Origin: Trogon surrucura
Taxonomy: Eukaryota; Chordata; Aves; Trogoniformes; Trogonidae
DNA length: 64,000 bases
NCBI GenBank assembly: GCA_020746105.1
Contig: CM036617.1
Span: 41,817,898 to 41,881,897, forward strand
Direction: 5' to 3'
Shown: positions 46,625 through 57,619 of the stretch, piece by piece
How positions within the stretch are numbered: position 1 is the stretch's first letter
Layout: the number at the start of each line of letters is the position of its first letter
Program-made: the position numbers and the translations under genes
The notes under the pieces: generated by a model
What the model saw: the letters and a program-made list of their open reading frames with translations, nothing else
Told to the model about the DNA's origin: nothing
The model's database searches: none

Positions 46625-47275
46625 TGTTCCTAACAGCATTGCCATACTTAGGCAATACCATGCCAATCCCTGGCCCACCTTCAGCTGTCCTAATGGTACC
46701 CTGTTCCCCTATTGATCCTGTCTTAAAACCTTCTCAGTCAGCCCTGCTTACAAGCAGAGATCAACCAGCTTACAAGCAGAGAAGAATCTTCTCCATTGGA
46801 ACAGGTAGATCCTGTCAAGTCCTAGCATACTTTGTGTCTTGAAGACTCTTCCATGATTATAATGCAGATCCAGGTGTTGGATCCAGGTTTTGATGTCCTG
46901 GGTCTGCCTGTTTCTTCCAATATGTCTCCACATCACCGTGAGGATTAGGGAATATACTGCCTGTGTTCCTGAATTCTTTCACATTCTACCCAGTGATCTG
47001 AAATCTCTTTTGATTGACGTTGGACTTCTTGTTGCAACATTGTTGATACACACATAAAATACAGGAGCAGATAATAATCCAAAGGCTGTGCTGAGCTTGT
47101 CAGTTTTCTGGTGACATCCCTGGTCCATGTAAGGTGCTCTAGTTCCTTGTTAGTTAATTTACAATGTGGCTGAAGCAACAGTACTTTATTCACTATGTTT
47201 ATGTATGCTAATATGACATTGTATTTTATATATACAATTACACTATTAATATTCTTTTCTTGGGGCTGTGACATT
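46625..47275 (-). mobile_element. possible 5' (ORF1-side) part of the old CR1
   Basis: Less AT-rich sequence that continues to the right of the endonuclease remnant. Blocks such as CACCGTGAGGATTAGGGAA, CCAGTGATCTGAAATCTC and GACGTTGGACTTCTTGTTGCA look like a repeat I have seen in bird genomes upstream of CR1 endonuclease regions. The single minus-strand frame (46945-47274) is AT-influenced and not recognisable. Assignment rests mainly on position. Confidence 0.4.
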
Positions 47276-47295
47276 TTATACTCTATGAAGTTGAA

Positions 47296-47326
47296 ACTAT
47301 TTTATGATTCTATGATTCTATGAGTC
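47296..47326 (+). repeat. CR1-type tail repeat (ATTCTATG)n
   Basis: TTATGATTCTATGATTCTATGA is the terminal repeat of avian CR1 in plus orientation. Hardly any CR1 body precedes it, so it is either an extremely short insertion or the relic of a decayed one. Confidence 0.7.
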
Positions 47327-47332
47327 CTGACA

Positions 47333-47839
47333 TGAAATCCTAATGTCTGTTAACCTAGCCGAAAAACTATTGATTTTGCAAAGTTTTGGATGACACGTGA
47401 AGTCAGTTGAAGTAATGTCCTTGTAATTTAATACAAGAATAGAGAAATTTATAGTAACCTTTGTGTTACTTTAGTAACGTTTGTGTTACTTTAGGCTTCA
47501 GTTGGGAGAAGGGTGGAAATAAAAGCATATAATAACATTTAAGATTAATTAAAATACCTAACTTAAAAATTTAAGACTTTTTTTTCTTTGATTTCTGCTA
47601 AAAATTAAAATGAACAAAGTCATTGGAGTCCGAAATTCATTCCTGGAAGTTGATAGCCATTAAGAGAGAAAATCAGCTCTTTCTTGATTTTATACAGACT
47701 ACATGAATCTTATTCAGTCTCCATTCTTTGAGCATCTGCATAGCAGTTGGGTAGAATGTACTGTTGCTTCTTCCTTCTCTCCTTCCTGGAGTTTAGAGAT
47801 CAAGTGCTTTCTTGTGAGTTGGATGAATAATTTCTGAAA
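47333..47839. other. AT-rich non-coding stretch, small tandem repeat
   Basis: A ~20-bp imperfect tandem repeat (TTTGTGTTACTTTAGTAAC) lies at 47458-47495. Nothing else was recognised. Confidence 0.5.
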
Positions 47840-48020
47840 TCATAGAATCAAAGAACAGCCTAGGCTGGAAGGGACCTTAGAGATCATTTAATCCAACCTC
47901 CCTGTCATGGGCAGAGACGCCTGTCAACTAGATCAGGCAACACATGGGGTCTGAACGGAGATCGAACTCACGACCTTGGTGTTATCAGCACCATGCTCTA
48001 ACCGAGTGAGCTTACGGTAT
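47840..48020 (-). mobile_element. tRNA-Ile-derived SINE with CR1 3' tail (TguSINE1-like)
   Basis: Reading the minus strand from 48020: a tRNA-like head with D-stem/A-box AAGCTCACTCGGTTAGAGC, anticodon loop CTGATAA (anticodon GAT at 47984-47986), CACCAAGGTCGTGAG and B-box GTTCGATCTC (47958-47967). This is clearly tRNA-Ile(GAT) sequence. It passes directly into a CR1 3' end (complement of 47840-47945) with the final ATTCTATGATT. The acceptor stem no longer pairs, so it is not a working tRNA gene. A and B boxes would be the Pol III promoter; the CR1 tail would recruit the CR1 reverse transcriptase. The structure matches my recollection of the passerine TguSINE1. ~180 bp, apparently full length. 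Confidence 0.85.
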
Positions 48021-48712
48021 CATCTGTTTGAATAGATCAGGAATGAGTTTTCTAAGCTAAATTATTTTTCTTTTTTATATGTACTTTAATATAAAGTAAA
48101 AAATGTGATAATTCTTTTGCTTGATTACTTATAGTGAAGTATTTTAGATGCTGGATTATACAAGTATAATCTAAATTATATAGAGCAGTGTGGACAGGTT
48201 AGAGTAAATCTCTATATAAGTACTACTGTTGGATTATTGATATACATCTGTATCCATATAAATTCTACTGTTGGTCTATTCATAGAAATCCATACCCAGA
48301 AGAATAAAGTAGGATCTGAAATTTGACAAACCTAATACTAACTTTCATATATACTCATATTCAAAGATATTAACTGGTGGGAAACTTCCTACAACGTTTT
48401 CCTTATTTTATGTATTTGCTAACAGTTTCTCTTCTGCTATTTATTTCAGTAACATTATTGATTTCATATCACAGTTGACAAGTACATTCTTCCACCTTTT
48501 TTAACAAACAAAAATAAGAGAACAGACATGTCAGGAGCTCCTGAAGTAAGTAAATACACTTTATCTATGATAAAGTATATTCTGTTCCTTCTTAAAAATA
48601 AAAACTTGGCTTCTGCTTGTGTGGACTTCTTTGATAATTTTATGAAGTACAATGCCTCTAAAAGCGGTACATGTAAACCACTTGAAATATTAACAAAATG
48701 TAGTTGACAAAG
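48021..48712. other. AT-rich non-coding stretch, nothing recognised
   Basis: No repeat family, RNA gene or exon could be supported in this interval. Confidence 0.5.
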
Positions 48713-49197
48713 TGTAGCAGTTTATCACTGGCTGGATACCAGGTACCCACAACAGCCACTCTATCACTTTCCTCCTCAGCTAGAGAGGGAGAGAAAATAT
48801 AACAAAGGGCTTATGGGTTGAGATAAGGACAGAGAGATCATTAGTAATTACCATCACAGGCAAAGCAGACTTGACTTGGGGAAATTGATAAAATTTATTA
48901 TTGATTGAATTAGAGAAGGATAATGACAAATAAATCTTAAAAATAACACAAATCTTAAAAATAACACCTTCCCCCTATGCCTCCCTTCTTCTTGGGCTTA
49001 ACTTGACTATTGATTCTTTTACCTTCTCCCCCAGAGTAATGGAGGAGGACAGGGAATGGGGGTTGTGGTCAGCTCATTAGATGTTGTCTCTACCACTCCT
49101 TCTTCCTCAGGAGAAAGACTCTTCACTCTTCCTATATTCCAGCACAGGATTCCTCTCCCAAGATATAGTTCCAGGAACTTTCTCCAACATGAGTCAT

Positions 49198-49317
49198 AGA
49201 CTCATAGAATCATAGAACGGCCTGGGCTGGAAGGGACCTTAGAGATCATTTAATCCAATCTCCCTGTATGGGCAGGGATGCCTCTCAACTAGATCAGGCA
49301 ACACATGGGGACTGAAC
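49198..49317 (-). mobile_element. second TguSINE1-like SINE, head lost
   Basis: The CR1-type tail is followed by AGATCAGGCAACACATGGGG and CTGAAC, exactly the junction sequence between CR1 tail and tRNA head of the SINE at 47840-48020; the copy stops there, at the 3' edge of the tRNA part. It is therefore a 5'-truncated SINE rather than a CR1, and it sits inside the LTR at 48713. Confidence 0.78.
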
Positions 49318-49433
49318 AAGTCTTCACAGGAGAAAGATTTTCATGAACTGTCCTAAAGTGAGTCCTTTCCATGGGATGCAATTCTTCAGGGAGCAGACTG
49401 TTCCAGCATGATTCCCCATGGGGTCTTTCCTGG

Positions 49434-49525
49434 TTTGAGCTAAGCAGAACCAATTCTGTTCAGTGTTTCTTTTCAGCACAGTCTCTTCTAAAAGGTTGCA
49501 CTTTCTGAAGTTAGCAGCATGGATG
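49434..49525. mobile_element. short LTR-like scrap inside another LTR
   Basis: TCCTGGTTTGAGCTAAGC ... AACCAATTCTGTTCAG breaks the host LTR between CATGGGGTC and ACAGGTCCTACCAGG. The opening TCCTGGTTTG with 'AACCAATT' resembles the start of other avian LTRs, but only ~90 bp are present and no ends can be defined. Confidence 0.35.
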
Positions 49526-49694
49526 CACAGGTCCTACCAGGAGCCTGCTCCAGCGCAGTCTTCCTACAGGGTCACAGCCTCCTTCAGGCCTATACCTACC
49601 TGCTCCAGCATGGGGTCCTCCATGGGCTGCAGATGGACATTTACATCAATATTAACCTCCGCAGGCTATAGGGACACAGCCTTCCTCAGCATGG

Positions 49695-51108
49695 GTGAGA
49701 AGGAGGACCCTGGCAACTACAGGCTGGTCAGTCTAACCTCTATCCCTGGGAAGATGATGGAGCAGCTCATTCTGAAGGCCATCTCTAATCATTTGGAAGA
49801 AAAGAAGGTTATCAGGAATAGCCAGCACAGAATTACCAAGGGGAAACCTTTCCTTAGTAATCTGATAACTTTCTACGAGGATATGACCAAGTGGGTTGAT
49901 GAAGGGAGAACAGTAGATGTCATATACCTCGACTTCAGTAAGGCTTTGGATACTGTCCCCCACAACATCCTCATAGATAAACTCAAGAAATGTGGGACAG
50001 GTGATTGGACTGTGTGGTGGATTGCAAACTGGCCCGGCAACAGAGTTCAGAGGATTGTGATCAGCAGCACAGAGTCAAGCTGGAGGCCTGTAATCAGTGG
50101 TGTTCCCCAGGGATCAGTACTGGGTCCAATTTTGTTCAATATGTTCATCAATAACCTGGACGAGAGTATAGAATGCACCCTCAGCAAGTTTGCTTATGAT
50201 ACAAAACTGAGAGGGGTGGCTGACACGCAGGAAGGCTGTGCTGTTATTCAATGAGATCTGGACAGGCTGGAGAGCTGGGCAAAGGGGAACCTCATCAAAT
50301 TCAATAAGGACAATCGTAGAGTCCTTCATCTGGGGAGGAATAACACCAGGCACCAGTACAGATTAGGGGATGTCCTACTGGAAAGCAGCCCCGTGGAGAA
50401 AGACCTTGGAATCCTAGTGGACAGTAAGTTGTCCATGGGACAGCAATGTGCCCTTGTAGCCAAGAGGGCCAATGGGATCCTAAGGGGGATTAAGAAAAGT
50501 GTGTCCAGCAGGTCTAGGGAGGGTCTTCTCACTCTCTACTTTGCCCTGGTGAGACCACACCTGGAATACAGTTTTGGGCTCCTCTATTCAAGAGATACAG
50601 GGACCTACTGGAGAGAGTCCAACGGAGAGCTGCGAGGATGTTTAAGGGAGTTGAACATCTCTCCTATGAAGATATACTGAGAGAACTGGGGCTGTTTAGC
50701 CTTGAAAGGAGAAGGCTGAAGGGATTTTATTAACGTATATAAATATTTGAGGGATGAGTGTCCAGAGGACGGAGATAATCTCTTCTCAGTGGTGCCCAGC
50801 AATAGAACAAGAAATAATATGTTTAAGTTAGAACATAGAAAGTTCTACCTCAATACAAGGAGCAATTTCTTTACTGTGAGGATGACAGAGCACTGGAACA
50901 GGCTGCCCAGAGAGCTTTTGGAGTCTCCATCTCTGGAGATTTTCAAAACCTGCCTGAATGTGTTCCTGTGTGACCTGCTCTAGTTGATCCTGCTCTGGCA
51001 GGGGGCTTGAACTAGAGTTCCCTTCCAATCCCTAACATTCTGTGGTTCAATGATTCGATGATTCAATGATTCAGTGAATCTATGATCGATTCTATGATTC
51101 TATGACAT
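49695..51108 (+). mobile_element. CR1 LINE, 1.4 kb, RT domain to 3' tail
   Basis: It begins in the '[19 protein letters not shown]' block and continues through RT motifs [18 protein letters not shown] (49930) and [16 protein letters not shown] (50098). The catalytic box reads FAYD instead of FADD (near 50192), so a metal-binding Asp is lost. A TGA at 50252-50254 ends the frame. ORF2's C-terminal blocks continue in other frames to 50983. It ends in expanded tail repeats (ATTCAATG/ATTCTATG, 51045-51104) at 51108. It truncates the LTR to its left. Confidence 0.93.
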
Positions 51109-52394
51109 AGTAACATGCACTTTTTTTTTTTTTTTTATTATATAATTGCTATACCCATCAACTCTGGAATTTCACTACTCATCTGTATTTTGAAGGTTAA
51201 AATCCTTTCTACTTTTCATGTAGAACCTCTTGACCTGAGTCTTGAGTTCAGTGTCTAGTACTTTTGAAAACCGTAGCACTATTAAATGCTGTCTGACTAC
51301 ACGTGAAAATGTTAGTGTAGCTTCAGTATCTTTAACCATTAGCTAGACTCTACTTTCAGTTTTGGAGAGTGTTACTGTATATCCACAGATGGATGATATA
51401 TATAATAATGTTTGACTTAAGGCTGTAAAGTATTGGAAATCGTATTTATGATATTCTATTAAAAATGCAAAGAAAAAAATCAATTCATGAACACCTTTTA
51501 AAATAAGTGTAAAAATATGTTAAAAAAAATCCCTCAAAAACAACTAACAACGACCATCCATATGGCTGAAAGATGAAGTGAGTTTTGAGAAGAGATAAGC
51601 TCATAATGTTTGTCAAAGCTATGCTTATGCTTGTTTGTGAGTTTATCTTATGACCATGTTGAGATATACTAACTCGTAGTTAGACATCTCTTCAGATCAT
51701 CTTTGGGAGTCTGGAAAAGAAAGAGTGAACCTGTGTTTGGTCAGGATAGTTCTAATGCACAGCACTGTTCTGTCTGCCAGCTTCCGTTGTGTCTCCTATC
51801 TTTTCTCTAAATCACATAGGACAAAAACAAATCATGTAGGAAATTTTTTACAATGTAGGTGGTTTTTGATGGTGGGCGTCTAGGATTTGGGAGTGCTGAT
51901 GTTTAGGATGCCCTCTGGGCACACTTAAAAAATTTGCAGGTAATAAAACAGGTAATGCAGATGTCTGAAAAAGGAGAAAATGTATTAAGAGCTCTTTTTC
52001 CGGGGTGGTGCAACAGAGCTATAAAGATCTCCCATGTCAAGTTCTTGCTAGATTTTTGAATACCTAGTTCTAAATGCATGAAGAAAGACCTTGCTATAAC
52101 GTCACTAAATAAACATAGTGCTTCCACAATCGTACAATATGCAAATACACATAACAGCTACGCTGTTGACTAAATCTAGTGTGAAACACGGAAAACATTT
52201 AATTATTCATCTGAGCTGAATGGCTGTATTGGTCACTCTCATATCCCTATCAGAATGAAAAGTTGAGATTAATGTACTGTTCCAGCAGAGAACAAAAATA
52301 GGTAGAAAACCACTCAAGGAGTGAAAAGATTTCTCCCTAAATCTGTTAAGTAGGCGGTAGGATATTTAGTGAAAATTGAGTATTATCTCTTTTT
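51109..52394. other. AT-rich non-coding stretch, nothing recognised
   Basis: A T-run at 51121-51138 directly follows the CR1. No repeat family, RNA gene or exon could be supported. Confidence 0.5.
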
Positions 52395-52660
52395 TCTTTC
52401 TTCTTCTTTTTCTTTTTCTTTTTCTTTTTCTTTTTCTTTTTCTTTTTCTTTTTCTTTTTCTTTTTCTTTTTCTTTTTCTTTTTCTTTTTCTTTTTCTTTT
52501 TCTTTTTCTTTCTTCTTTCTTCTTTTTTTCCTTCCCTTCCTTCCCTTCCCTTCCCTTCCCTTCCCTTCCCTTCCCTTCCCTTCCCTTCCCTTCCCTTCCC
52601 TTCCCTTCCCTTCCCTTCCCTTCCCTTCCCTTCCCTTTTTCCTTCCTTTTCCTCTTCCTA
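52395..52660. repeat. compound pyrimidine microsatellite (TTTTTC)n then (TTCCC)n
   Basis: About 17 near-perfect hexamer units TTTTTC (52407-52510) are followed by ~19 pentamer units TTCCC (52541-52635), with short irregular C/T stretches around them. The plus strand is pure pyrimidine for over 250 bp. The long Phe/Leu/Ser- or Lys/Arg/Glu/Gly-rich open frames across it (128-153 codons) are artefacts of the repeat. Confidence 0.97.
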
Positions 52661-53545
52661 TTCCTTTCCCCCAGCTGCATTTTGGTTTTGGTATATCCTT
52701 GGTATATTTCAGGGTTATGTACATGTGTGTCAGTGTTTGTGTATGCGCACATATATCAGGGTATATTTTTGTAACTGTTAAATGGGTCTGATTAAAAGAA
52801 GTGGGATTAAAGAACACATCAAAAATTATTCTACTTTCAACCAATTATTTAAATTCTCTTTATTTTCAGTGTAAAGAAAAAAAAAAGAGAGATAATGTGT
52901 CTCCAAAATTAATGTAAATTCCACCCTAAATCAGATAACAAAACAGGCACCTTCACAGCTTATATTCTTCCCACGTGTGGGCCTCTGCTGACTACAAAGG
53001 GAATTAATTTTCAGGTGTCTAGAGCCTCTAGACTCTCAACACTTAGTACAGGGAGATATGCTATTGCTAAAACTCAGGTACACTCAATATTTGTTGCTAC
53101 TGTGGTTTTACATTTTGGTCCTAGATGTCTAAAGTTGTAGTTAACCTTTGAAGTTTTTCTATGTATCCCTGAAATAAATCCCAAAGGTCATGGAAAAAGT
53201 TTGAATGGAAAAGAATATAAATCCTAAAAAGCTCCAAATCTAGACTGATTAACCACTGCTTTTCAAATGTGCATAATTTAAGAGTAATAAGAATGAACCT
53301 AAGAAGAGCATAACAGTACTTCTTATCATGATGTTTGTCACAAAAATGAATCTTATTTTCACTTGAAGCAATCTGTGACAAGTTAGATAATTTAGACTGC
53401 ATGCTTTACATCAGGATTTACTTTAGATCTTCCATTGAGAAATATTGGACTTTTGAAGTCTTTTCCCTTGCCTTGCCTTACCTTACCTTGCTTTCCTTTT
53501 TCATTTTTCTCCCTGCCTTCCTCCCTTCTTGTCTGTTGTAAGAAA
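52661..53545. other. non-coding stretch, small CCTTG/CCTTA microsatellite
   Basis: Short pentamer repeats CCTTG/CCTTA lie at 53464-53490. Nothing else was recognised. Confidence 0.5.
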
Positions 53546-53958
53546 AAAAAACAGACAATCTCATATTATCCTGAAGAATCTTTTGATACACTTGGGAATT
53601 CCTCTTCCTCTCAATGACTGTGAGCTGGTCAGGACCTGATGAAGCAAAGCAGGCCCAAATCATGGTGTTTCCAACACCACACTTTATGGTTGGGATGATG
53701 ATTTCATGATGATATGGAGTGCCCCTTTTTGAAGTTAACTCAAGGGTTCACTTACTTTTTGCACTAGCATTTTGAATGTTGAATGAGTGTGTTCAATAAA
53801 GACATGGAGGATGAGAACTGTTTATATGTTATTGTTTTAGGCGCATTATATTTGTCAATAATCTTGACTTAGATGATGATTAGGTTACATTTTATGACAA
53901 ATTAATGCAAAACACCATGAAATTCCAAAAAGCTCACATACTTTTTCTTGCAACTATA
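53546..53958 (-). mobile_element. Tc1/mariner DNA transposon remnant (IR/DR type)
   Basis: On the minus strand at about 53555-53715 the codons read EIIIPTIKCGVGNTMIWACF and ASSGPDQLTVIE, then YQKILQDNMRLSV, the middle of a Tc1-type transposase (canonical '...SIM.WG.FSASG.G.L...Y..IL..N'). To the right lies a ~220-bp non-coding end with two direct repeats: TTCACTTACTTTTTGCACTAG (53739) and CTCACATACTTTTTCTTGCAACTATA (53933-53958). That is the inverted-repeat/direct-repeat arrangement of Sleeping Beauty-like Tc1 elements. The N-terminal transposase, C-terminal DDE part and left inverted repeat are missing. Dead. Confidence 0.75.
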
Positions 53959-56900
53959 GGTATGGGTACTCCTTTTACGTCTCTGAGAATTTCTGGTAAG
54001 ATCTACTGCTGCTTCTCTCATTGGAAAAGTAGGTATCTTTAGCATTATATAGCTTATTTGTATTTTAATGATGAAAAAAATATTATTTTTAAGGTAACTG
54101 AAAAAAAAGCAGCCACATTCTTTTGGTTTTTAAAAATTATTTTCTGGAAAATTCGATATGAAATCACGGTGTTTTGCAGAAATTTTTAATATTCACAAAC
54201 TGACAGCCATGTGGATAAAAATGATTAGTATGAATTTGAACTCTCATTTCTGTCGTTTTTAAAAATGAGATTAGTGTGATACGTTTTATAATTAATTTGA
54301 AATGATCACACATCATCTCTCACCAATCTACATGCCAATACCTGGACAGAATAACAAACTATATCCAGTGTAAACAGAGTTCTAGGCATTGATGTATCCA
54401 TACTGTTATGGCATATATAATAAAAGAGAATAAGCAGCTTCTACGGTGAAAACAGAAAGTAGTTATGGAGCCACAAATAAAATGACAGACTGTGACATGC
54501 TAGTTGATAAATACCTTTCTAGTTAAACACAAGCAATGCTAAGAGATAGTTGGTAGATTCTAGCTGACATTTCCATTTCATGCTTCATGTTTCACTTTCT
54601 GCTCCATCCATACATCATTTCTAAATCAAGCTAAAATTTTGCAGTCATAAGTCTTTGTAGGAGAGAGAGAATTCTGAGAAGTAAAACAGAATACTCCATA
54701 AATTACAAATAAATGAAGAATTTTCTTGAACAAAAGTTTAGACTATTGCCAGAAGAAATGACTTCATATACATAAAAAAAAAGGACTTCATTTTTGTACT
54801 AATACACAAACTGATGTAACTCATAAATTTATTTGATCCTATACTGGTAGTGGAGGACCCACATATTCTTTCCACTTGGCTTGAATTGTGATTTTTGTAA
54901 AACACAACTGCAAGCAAAGCAACTGTTACGGACACTCTGTGGATTTGTTTTCTACTTATAGTCTTGTAAAGTGTATGTTTTACTTGTGGCAGTCAGAATG
55001 CCAGCTGGAATTCATCAATAACAATCAAAAAAACAGCAAAGAAAGCAAAAGTAATATGTTGAATATACAAATATACGAAAAAAAAATAAAACTGCATTAA
55101 AAATATGATGTTGGGCAGTTGTTTTGATGTTGAAATTCCTTATTCATGGGTGATAAGTAAAGCAAATTTACAGGTATTTCAATTCTTTGCTTTCCGAAAG
55201 ATTTCTAACAATTAGAGTCCTTTGCTTTATAGCTGGTTTGACATTGAAGTTTACAGTTAACAATGTTTTTACCTAATTTATATTTTTTCTCTGTTCCATG
55301 AATCTGAATTTGACACACTTTTTGATGTATTCTTTAGATAAAAAAAAATCATTAAAATGAATTATTTTCTTGTAAACCCATATAAGCTTTATTTTCAACT
55401 CCAATATCTTGTTTGCATATCTATATACATATACTGAGAGGTTAAAATTAATGAGAGCTTGAATATTTTTCATTCTTTCCTTCTTGAACATCAAACAATA
55501 GATGCATGCATACATAATCTATTTTTTTTTTAACCATTTGGATTATACTTCTTTTCACACTTTACCATTTATGTGTCTTAAAACCTGTGTATTCCTAGCA
55601 TTCCTTGGCCCTGAAACAAGGTATCTTTCACCTCTAACATAAAGATAACACCCATACCAAATGTGACTACTATAACTGAACAATGGTAACTGCTGCTATG
55701 TAATTTTAATATTTTTTCCCTCCCCACCCCTTCCCAAACCCAGCCAAGATTTGGATGATGGTTTCTCCCATGAGCTTCCCTTTAACATTTCTGAGTGTTT
55801 GTCAGTGTTTCAAACCCTGAGAGTGCTCACTAGCAACATTACAGCTTACTGAGGTAAGAGAAAGGGAATGGCCAGCAAATTTTACTTTGGGCTGCACACC
55901 TCAGTAAGTAATTTATATTGTTTCTCAAAAAACTGTAAGATAATAAGGAAGCAAGAAAAAATCCTAAAAAAAATAATTAAGAAGTAATAAACATATCTAC
56001 CAATATGAAGATTTATTTCAAATAAAGTTGCCCATTAAAGACTTAAGAAGGAATACAAACTATGGCCCAAAAGTTTCATAACAACAATTTATTTTATTTT
56101 TTTTTTATTTTCATCCAAGCCTCACTCTAATGTGTGTGATACAGCGGTGGTATTAATATGATATTCATCCCTAATTTGAAATGAAAATACAGAAAATCAA
56201 CCTTGGGGCAATGAAAGGAAAAGAAATACTTTTCTCTATGGAAAATTCTATAAAGATATTTCATGCAATGAATTATGAGACAAAAGGTTACAAAGCCATC
56301 CTTCACTGACAGGTAAATAGTTATAAGTGTTTAGTTATTTTAAATGACTACAGAAAATTTTCTTTCATAAGATGTATTTGCATTACAGAGATAATGAGCA
56401 AGCACTGTTAAAGCAAATTAAGGACATTTTGACATGAAGTCTGGAGTATCACTACAATAAGTTCCAAGATTAAACTCCATAAAAATATGTTTGTTATTTA
56501 AATAATATTTACTTAAGATGAATATAATGTATAGACTTCACAATATCTCTTAAAATTACACAAAGGTGTGTTTTTTTTCAGTACAAGTATTTTTCTTGAT
56601 CTCATAAAATCAGCCAGAAGGCGGTTATGAGATGAGGGTTATATATGTTTTGGTGGGATAGGTACATGAGTACATGTAGGTCAATTAAAAAAATGATCTG
56701 GAGATGTGCCTGCTCTGAGGATTGTGCCCCAAATATTCATTCTGCTTTACATATTGGTTGCAGATTCCATATTGAAATAGAAACTGAGAAATAATTATTA
56801 TTAGCCTGAGGAATAAAACTGCTACGAGCTGTTAAGTTCTTCTAAATTTCTTTTTATTTATGAAGGTCTGAGTCATTCAGTAAAAAACTGAAAGTCTGCC

Positions 56901-57619
56901 TTTTTCTGAGGGCTCTTCAGAAGCCAGCTGACACACATACATACACTCTCAGGCTACAAAATCAACTGAGAGATCATCCTGATGAAACGATAAGAAAAGG
57001 ACCTTTCTGTATGTAATTAAAGTATAGAAATGTATATGTTGCATTGGAAATGCACTGTTATAAATGCAGCAGCAACATCAGGAAATCTGAATAAAAAACA
57101 CCAGTGAGTTTGCTGCTTTGGTGTATTTTCTGGCTTTTTTGGTTTGTTTTTTTTTTTTTGTTCTGCTTCTTTCTGCATTGAGTTTTAAAAGTTTTGAATC
57201 ACTTATTCTCTGTGAGTCTGATGAGTGTAATGTATATATATGTGTATATATACTACTAGATGTATATAAAATAGTATATACTGTGTGTATTGTACAGCAT
57301 AGATATGTATGCTAAAAAGTTTGTTCAGAAATAGATTGTGTGATCTCTGCAGCTCACTGAAAACTCTTAACAATATGTCCATACTGGATTTTCCATGTCT
57401 TTGCTTTACAATTTGACCCCATTTAGATAGTAAGATTTCTGAGAAGTTGAAAAATGCAGTTCAGTCAATGAATAAAGATGATGAGATGTAAAATATGAGA
57501 GTGTAAGCGAGAAGACACTTCTACATAGATCAGCATAGGCAGTGTTGCCTTTTCTTGTCATATGATCCTACTGTAGCCATGTCAGTGCAAATCCAGTGAC
57601 ATTGTTACAGCATTTTGTG
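53959..57619. other. AT-rich non-coding stretch, possibly 3' UTR at its right end
   Basis: No repeat family or RNA gene was recognised. If the proposed minus-strand terminal exon at 57620-57815 is real, the 3' untranslated region would extend leftward from 57619; the plus-strand TTTATTTA near 56850 (AATAAA on the minus strand) would be a candidate poly(A) signal. A TA-rich dinucleotide stretch lies at 57230-57290 and T-runs at 56095-56107 and 57147-57161. Confidence 0.4.

Larger units (their letters stand above)
48713..49694 (-). mobile_element. ERVL-like LTR, truncated, with a SINE insertion
   Basis: Same family as 44199-45386 and same orientation. The plus strand begins TGTAGCAGTTTATCACTGG and contains GAGATCATTAGTAATTACC, CTTCCCCCTATGCCTCCC and CTCATTAGATGTTGTCTC. 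The complement of 48894-48899 is an AATAAA in the place where the LTR poly(A) signal is expected, which sets the sense strand as minus. A tandem 17-mer (AAATCTTAAAAATAACAC) lies at 48932-48967. It is interrupted by a SINE tail (49198-49317) and a foreign ~90-bp scrap (49434-49525). Its 5' sense end is lost where the CR1 at 49695 begins. Confidence 0.82.

Noticed and set aside
47950..48020. A functional tRNA-Ile gene
   Set aside because: Acceptor and T stems no longer pair properly, and the sequence is fused directly to a CR1 tail, the hallmark of a SINE.
52366..52844. Open frames of 128-153 codons rich in Lys/Arg/Glu/Gly or Phe/Leu/Ser
   Set aside because: They are translations of the (TTTTTC)n/(TTCCC)n microsatellite; any frame through such a repeat stays open.
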